NCBI GenBank assembly: GCA_947446645.1
Contig: CANFHA010000017.1
Location: forward strand, 53,741 to 117,740
Direction: 5' to 3'
DNA length: 64,000 bases
From: Chitinophagaceae bacterium
GTDB lineage: Bacteria > Bacteroidota > Bacteroidia > Chitinophagales > Chitinophagaceae
Under the pieces are notes generated by a model. The model was given only the letters and a program-made list of their open reading frames with translations. It was not told where the DNA came from and searched no databases. The position numbers were made by a program, and so were the translations under genes. Position 1 is the stretch's first letter; each line of letters begins with the position of its first letter. Shown here in pieces: positions 61,731 through 64,000 of the stretch.

Positions 61731-63190
61731 CAAAAGTATTTAAAAGAATTATTGACTTATCGGATTCGCCTGCATCACTTGGAGTGCATATCATGCATCA
61801 TTTGGCAGACTACCATGATTTTGTAAACAGCGACTATGATATAGTACACAGTGAACGAGACTTGATTGAGCGTTTTATCCTATTTAAAATTGAAACTTTA
61901 AATAAACTTGACTATTCTAAAATTGCTAATCGAGCATTTGTAATAATTCTCTATGAATTGTGCGCCCGGTTAAGCCTTGCCTGCGCAATTAGGTTAGAAA
62001 ACATTCTCGAAGGAAATCATCTTGATTTAGGTTCAAGGTTAAAGGCTACTCAACTTTTTTTGATCGACATAAAAAGGAATAGCGACTTTATTGATAGGTA
62101 TGAATTGATTTGTGAACTTTTAGAAAATGCTTATAAACACGAAGAAGATGATGAAATAAAGGTTGTAAATACCTTTATAAACTATTTTATTTGTGTATTA
62201 AAAAATGCACATCCGAATTACATTAAGCAACTAATTGAAAAAATTTCAGTCTCAATAGCTGAGAATAAATACATGTTTCTTAATAAAGAAACATTCAATA
62301 GCCTAATTCAAATAAATCCCAACAACGTTGTTGAGTCAAATAATGTAATACAGCGGTTATTTGTCGAAACTTGGAACACTTCTATTATTAGTGAAAATAA
62401 TAAATCCGAAAAGAATTACGAAACAGAAAACAACTACTTAAATAAAATCCAGGCAACCGATTCTACATGTAATTCGATACGACAAATATCTTTAGATACA
62501 ATAAATTTATTGCCTGCCCACCAAAGACAAGACTTATATGATGCTCTGCTAAGAGGTGTAAAACCTCTTGCTACGGATTTAGAACTATGTGCATACATGG
62601 CCTTTTATATGCCTATGCATTATAGCAAATTGAAAGATGCCTACAAATACTTACCTAAAGATTTTTGCGGTGAAGATTTGGAAATATACGACTGGGGATG
62701 TGGGCAAGGAATTGCGACAATGGCATTACTGGAAAACCCAAATGAAATCAACTATAACAATATAAGAAGTATTACTTTGTTGGAGCCATCACCACTAGCT
62801 TTGAATAGAGCATTGATAAATGTCGAGAAATTTATTGCATGCACATCCATTGTTCCTATTTGCCTATTTCTAAATGATACGAACCAGACAGATTTTGAAA
62901 ATGACATTAACAGGAATAAGTTACATTTGTTTTCAAACATTATAGACATTGAGAATTTCTCTCTGAATAATCTCTTAAATTTGTTGGTAACGAATTTTAA
63001 AGGCTTAAATTATTTTGTGTGCGTAAGTCCCTACATTGATGATAAAAAAACTGCCAGAATTGATAGTTTCGTAGATTTTTTTTCTGCTAATTCCAGTTAC
63101 AGGCAATATTGCAAAATAGATGAAAGAAAGGGACAATGGATTAAGCAGTGGACGAGAGTTGTAAGAGTATTTGAAGTATATATAAATTGA
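61727..63190 (+). CDS. Helical protein with C-terminal SAM methyltransferase-like domain
   Basis: From the GTG overlapping the helicase stop the product is 487 residues. Residues 1-300 or so are helical and unrecognised; from about 315 there is a Rossmann methyltransferase-like core: IYDWGCGQGIATMALL (motif I), SITLLEPSPLALNRALINVE (motif II), and HLFSNIIDIENFSLNN followed by YFVCVSPYIDD. The catalytic substrate is unknown. Tight coupling with the helicase fragment suggests a complex. Confidence 0.65.
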   Translation: MTKVFKRIIDLSDSPASLGVHIMHHLADYHDFVNSDYDIVHSERDLIERFILFKIETLNKLDYSKIANRAFVIILYELCARLSLACAIRLENILEGNHLDLGSRLKATQLFLIDIKRNSDFIDRYELICELLENAYKHEEDDEIKVVNTFINYFICVLKNAHPNYIKQLIEKISVSIAENKYMFLNKETFNSLIQINPNNVVESNNVIQRLFVETWNTSIISENNKSEKNYETENNYLNKIQATDSTCNSIRQISLDTINLLPAHQRQDLYDALLRGVKPLATDLELCAYMAFYMPMHYSKLKDAYKYLPKDFCGEDLEIYDWGCGQGIATMALLENPNEINYNNIRSITLLEPSPLALNRALINVEKFIACTSIVPICLFLNDTNQTDFENDINRNKLHLFSNIIDIENFSLNNLLNLLVTNFKGLNYFVCVSPYIDDKKTARIDSFVDFFSANSSYRQYCKIDERKGQWIKQWTRVVRVFEVYIN

Positions 63191-63219
63191 TTTCTAATAG
63201 TTGCTAAATCTATCTCCAA

Positions 63220-63597
63220 ATGGCATATGAATTAACTGGCAAATTGTATAAAAAGTATAGTACCCAGCAGGTAACTAATACTTTTAAAAAGAGAGAATTT
63301 GTTTTGGAAATATCAGAGGAAATAAATGGTAATATCTATACTAATTACGCAAAAATGCAATTAGTCCAAAATAAGTGCGGACTAATTGATAGTGCTGAAA
63401 CCGGCAATATTTTGACGGTTAGTTTTAACATCAAAGGTACAAAATACGATAGGGATGGAAAGGAAGGGTTTATTACAAATTTGGATGTTTGGAAAATAGA
63501 ACAAGCAAACGGCAACCAAAATACTCCAGCTAATGTACCAACCAATACTACACCTTTTACGCCATCTCCTGAAACAATTGACGATTTACCATTTTAG
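63220..63597 (+). CDS. DUF3127-like OB-fold protein with SSB-like tail
   Basis: The 125-residue protein matches the DUF3127 pattern (LTGKLYKKYSTQQVTNTFKK, REFVLEISEE, LVQNKCGLIDSAETGNIL, VSFNIKGTKYDRDGKEGF). After a Pro/Thr linker it ends ETIDDLPF, close to the acidic-hydrophobic DDDIPF tip by which SSB recruits partners. It lies 29 bases after the methyltransferase-like gene. It probably binds single-stranded nucleic acid. Function otherwise unknown. Confidence 0.7.
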   Translation: MAYELTGKLYKKYSTQQVTNTFKKREFVLEISEEINGNIYTNYAKMQLVQNKCGLIDSAETGNILTVSFNIKGTKYDRDGKEGFITNLDVWKIEQANGNQNTPANVPTNTTPFTPSPETIDDLPF

Positions 63598-63825
63598 TAG
63601 TTAATCCAATTTTGGACTGCTTTGATCAAGTAGAAATTATTCTCTCTCCACGGCCGTTACAATTTGAGCATGTCTTTAAGGGTAGAAAAACAGGCAAGCC
63701 GCTATGCTTAGGTAATGAATATGCAGTCTATAGTTGTTGTCTTTTGAATTTATATTGATGGTCAAAAAACCATTTTCCTTTTTTGTTATTTTGATTTTCT
63801 ATTTTTCCAGTCGTTGAGGGTCTTC

Positions 63826-63999
63826 TCAATAATCGTATCTCCTAACTCCTGAAGGGAGTGTAAATTGAACTGTGTCAGCTAATAAATTTACTACATTTAG
63901 CCTGTCAGGAAAAACGGAGATTGGCTCTGCTGAGGAGCAACCAATCAAGGGATATCCCGACCCGATAGAATAGAGCCAATTCAAAGTAATTTGAGTTGG
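63826..63999 (-). CDS. Open frame at the window edge (5' partial), possible reductase C-terminus
   Basis: A minus-strand frame is open from the window end to TGA at 63826-63828 (57 codons). It contains ITLNWLYSIGSGYPLIGCSS, which vaguely recalls the C-terminal barrel part of aldo/keto reductases. It is short and may be chance. Confidence 0.25.
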   Translation of the reverse strand, partial: PTQITLNWLYSIGSGYPLIGCSSAEPISVFPDRLNVVNLLADTVQFTLPSGVRRYDY

Positions 64000-64000
64000 C

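Larger units (their letters stand above)
40737..64000. mobile_element. Genomic island (defence island) at tRNA-Arg, right end outside the window
   Basis: Core envelope genes stop at tRNA-Arg and are followed by a serine recombinase, an excisionase-like HTH protein and an RteC-like regulator, then toxin-antitoxin, restriction-modification and repair-type genes. Base composition becomes more AT-rich and uneven. No second copy of the tRNA 3' end (attR) was found by eye, so the island is at least 23 kb. The exact left crossover point is unknown. Confidence 0.8.

Noticed and set aside
60936..61800. Frameshifted full-length helicase
   Set aside because: No helicase motifs V or VI were found in any frame after 61730; the next frame is a coherent different protein with its own motifs and a regular 4-base overlap.
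40737..64000. Second copy of the tRNA-Arg 3' end marking the island's right border
   Set aside because: Looked for the T-arm and acceptor words by eye through the island and at the window end; none found, so the border is probably outside.
1..64000. CRISPR array or rRNA genes
   Set aside because: No regularly spaced 25-40 base direct repeats with unique spacers and no rRNA-like sequence were seen; the repeats present are 7-base tandems or hairpins.

Overview
The window is a Bacteroidota chromosome segment, most likely from a Chitinophagaceae-like bacterium. The evidence is the LpxC-FabZ fusion, a type IX secretion sorting domain, a TamL-like lipoprotein, a DUF4476 protein, promoter elements of the form TAnnTTTG, and little sign of Shine-Dalgarno sequences. 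Assignments were made by eye from motifs; no database search was run.

Region 1 (1-7.5 kb) is the distal S10/spc ribosomal cluster: rpmC (end), rpsQ, rplN, rplX, rplE, rpsN, rpsH, rplF, rplR, rpsE, rpmD, rplO, secY, map. Several spacers are long for this operon and carry arrays of 7-base repeats. The usual continuation (infA, rpmJ, rpsM, rpsK, rpsD, rpoA, rplQ) does not follow map.

Region 2 (7.7-29 kb) is core and accessory metabolism: a methyltransferase, a PAP2 phosphatase, a SpoU-type RNA methyltransferase, a TamL-like outer-membrane protein, arginase, a secreted hydrolase with a T9SS tail, a 971-residue TonB-receptor-like barrel, IPP isomerase, a GlxA-type regulator, a glyoxalase-fold protein, DinB, a glycosyltransferase, a polytopic membrane protein and small secreted proteins. 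Convergent gene pairs are separated by perfect hairpins.

Region 3 (29.1-40.6 kb) is an envelope block on the + strand: transglutaminase membrane protein, PBP1A, HD hydrolase, lpxD, lpxC-fabZ, lpxA, an ABC ATPase and an AlgJ/AlgX-like SGNH protein. It ends at tRNA-Arg(CCG), 40665-40736.

Region 4 (about 40.74 kb to the window end) is a mobile defence island abutting that tRNA gene. Its integration module on the minus strand holds a large serine recombinase whose reading frame runs antisense through the tRNA, three small or unknown genes, an excisionase-like HTH protein and an RteC-like regulator. Next is an AbiE-type toxin-antitoxin pair with three copies of a 15-base operator. Then comes a compact nine-gene type I restriction-modification operon (47.28-59.08 kb) carrying four genes a standard hsdMSR operon lacks: a possible PD-(D/E)xK nuclease, a metallophosphoesterase, a TIR-domain protein and a HEPN protein. 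A DUF45 metallopeptidase closes the operon.

The last part (59.28-63.60 kb) is a second, AT-rich cluster: AlkB-like dioxygenase, DUF1848 protein, an SF1 helicase N-terminal half without its second RecA domain, a methyltransferase-like protein coupled to it, and a DUF3127 protein with an SSB-like DDLPF tail. The best candidates for undescribed systems are the nuclease/phosphoesterase/TIR cassette plus HEPN protein inside the R-M operon, and the truncated helicase plus methyltransferase plus SSB-like set. The island's right end is not in the window.
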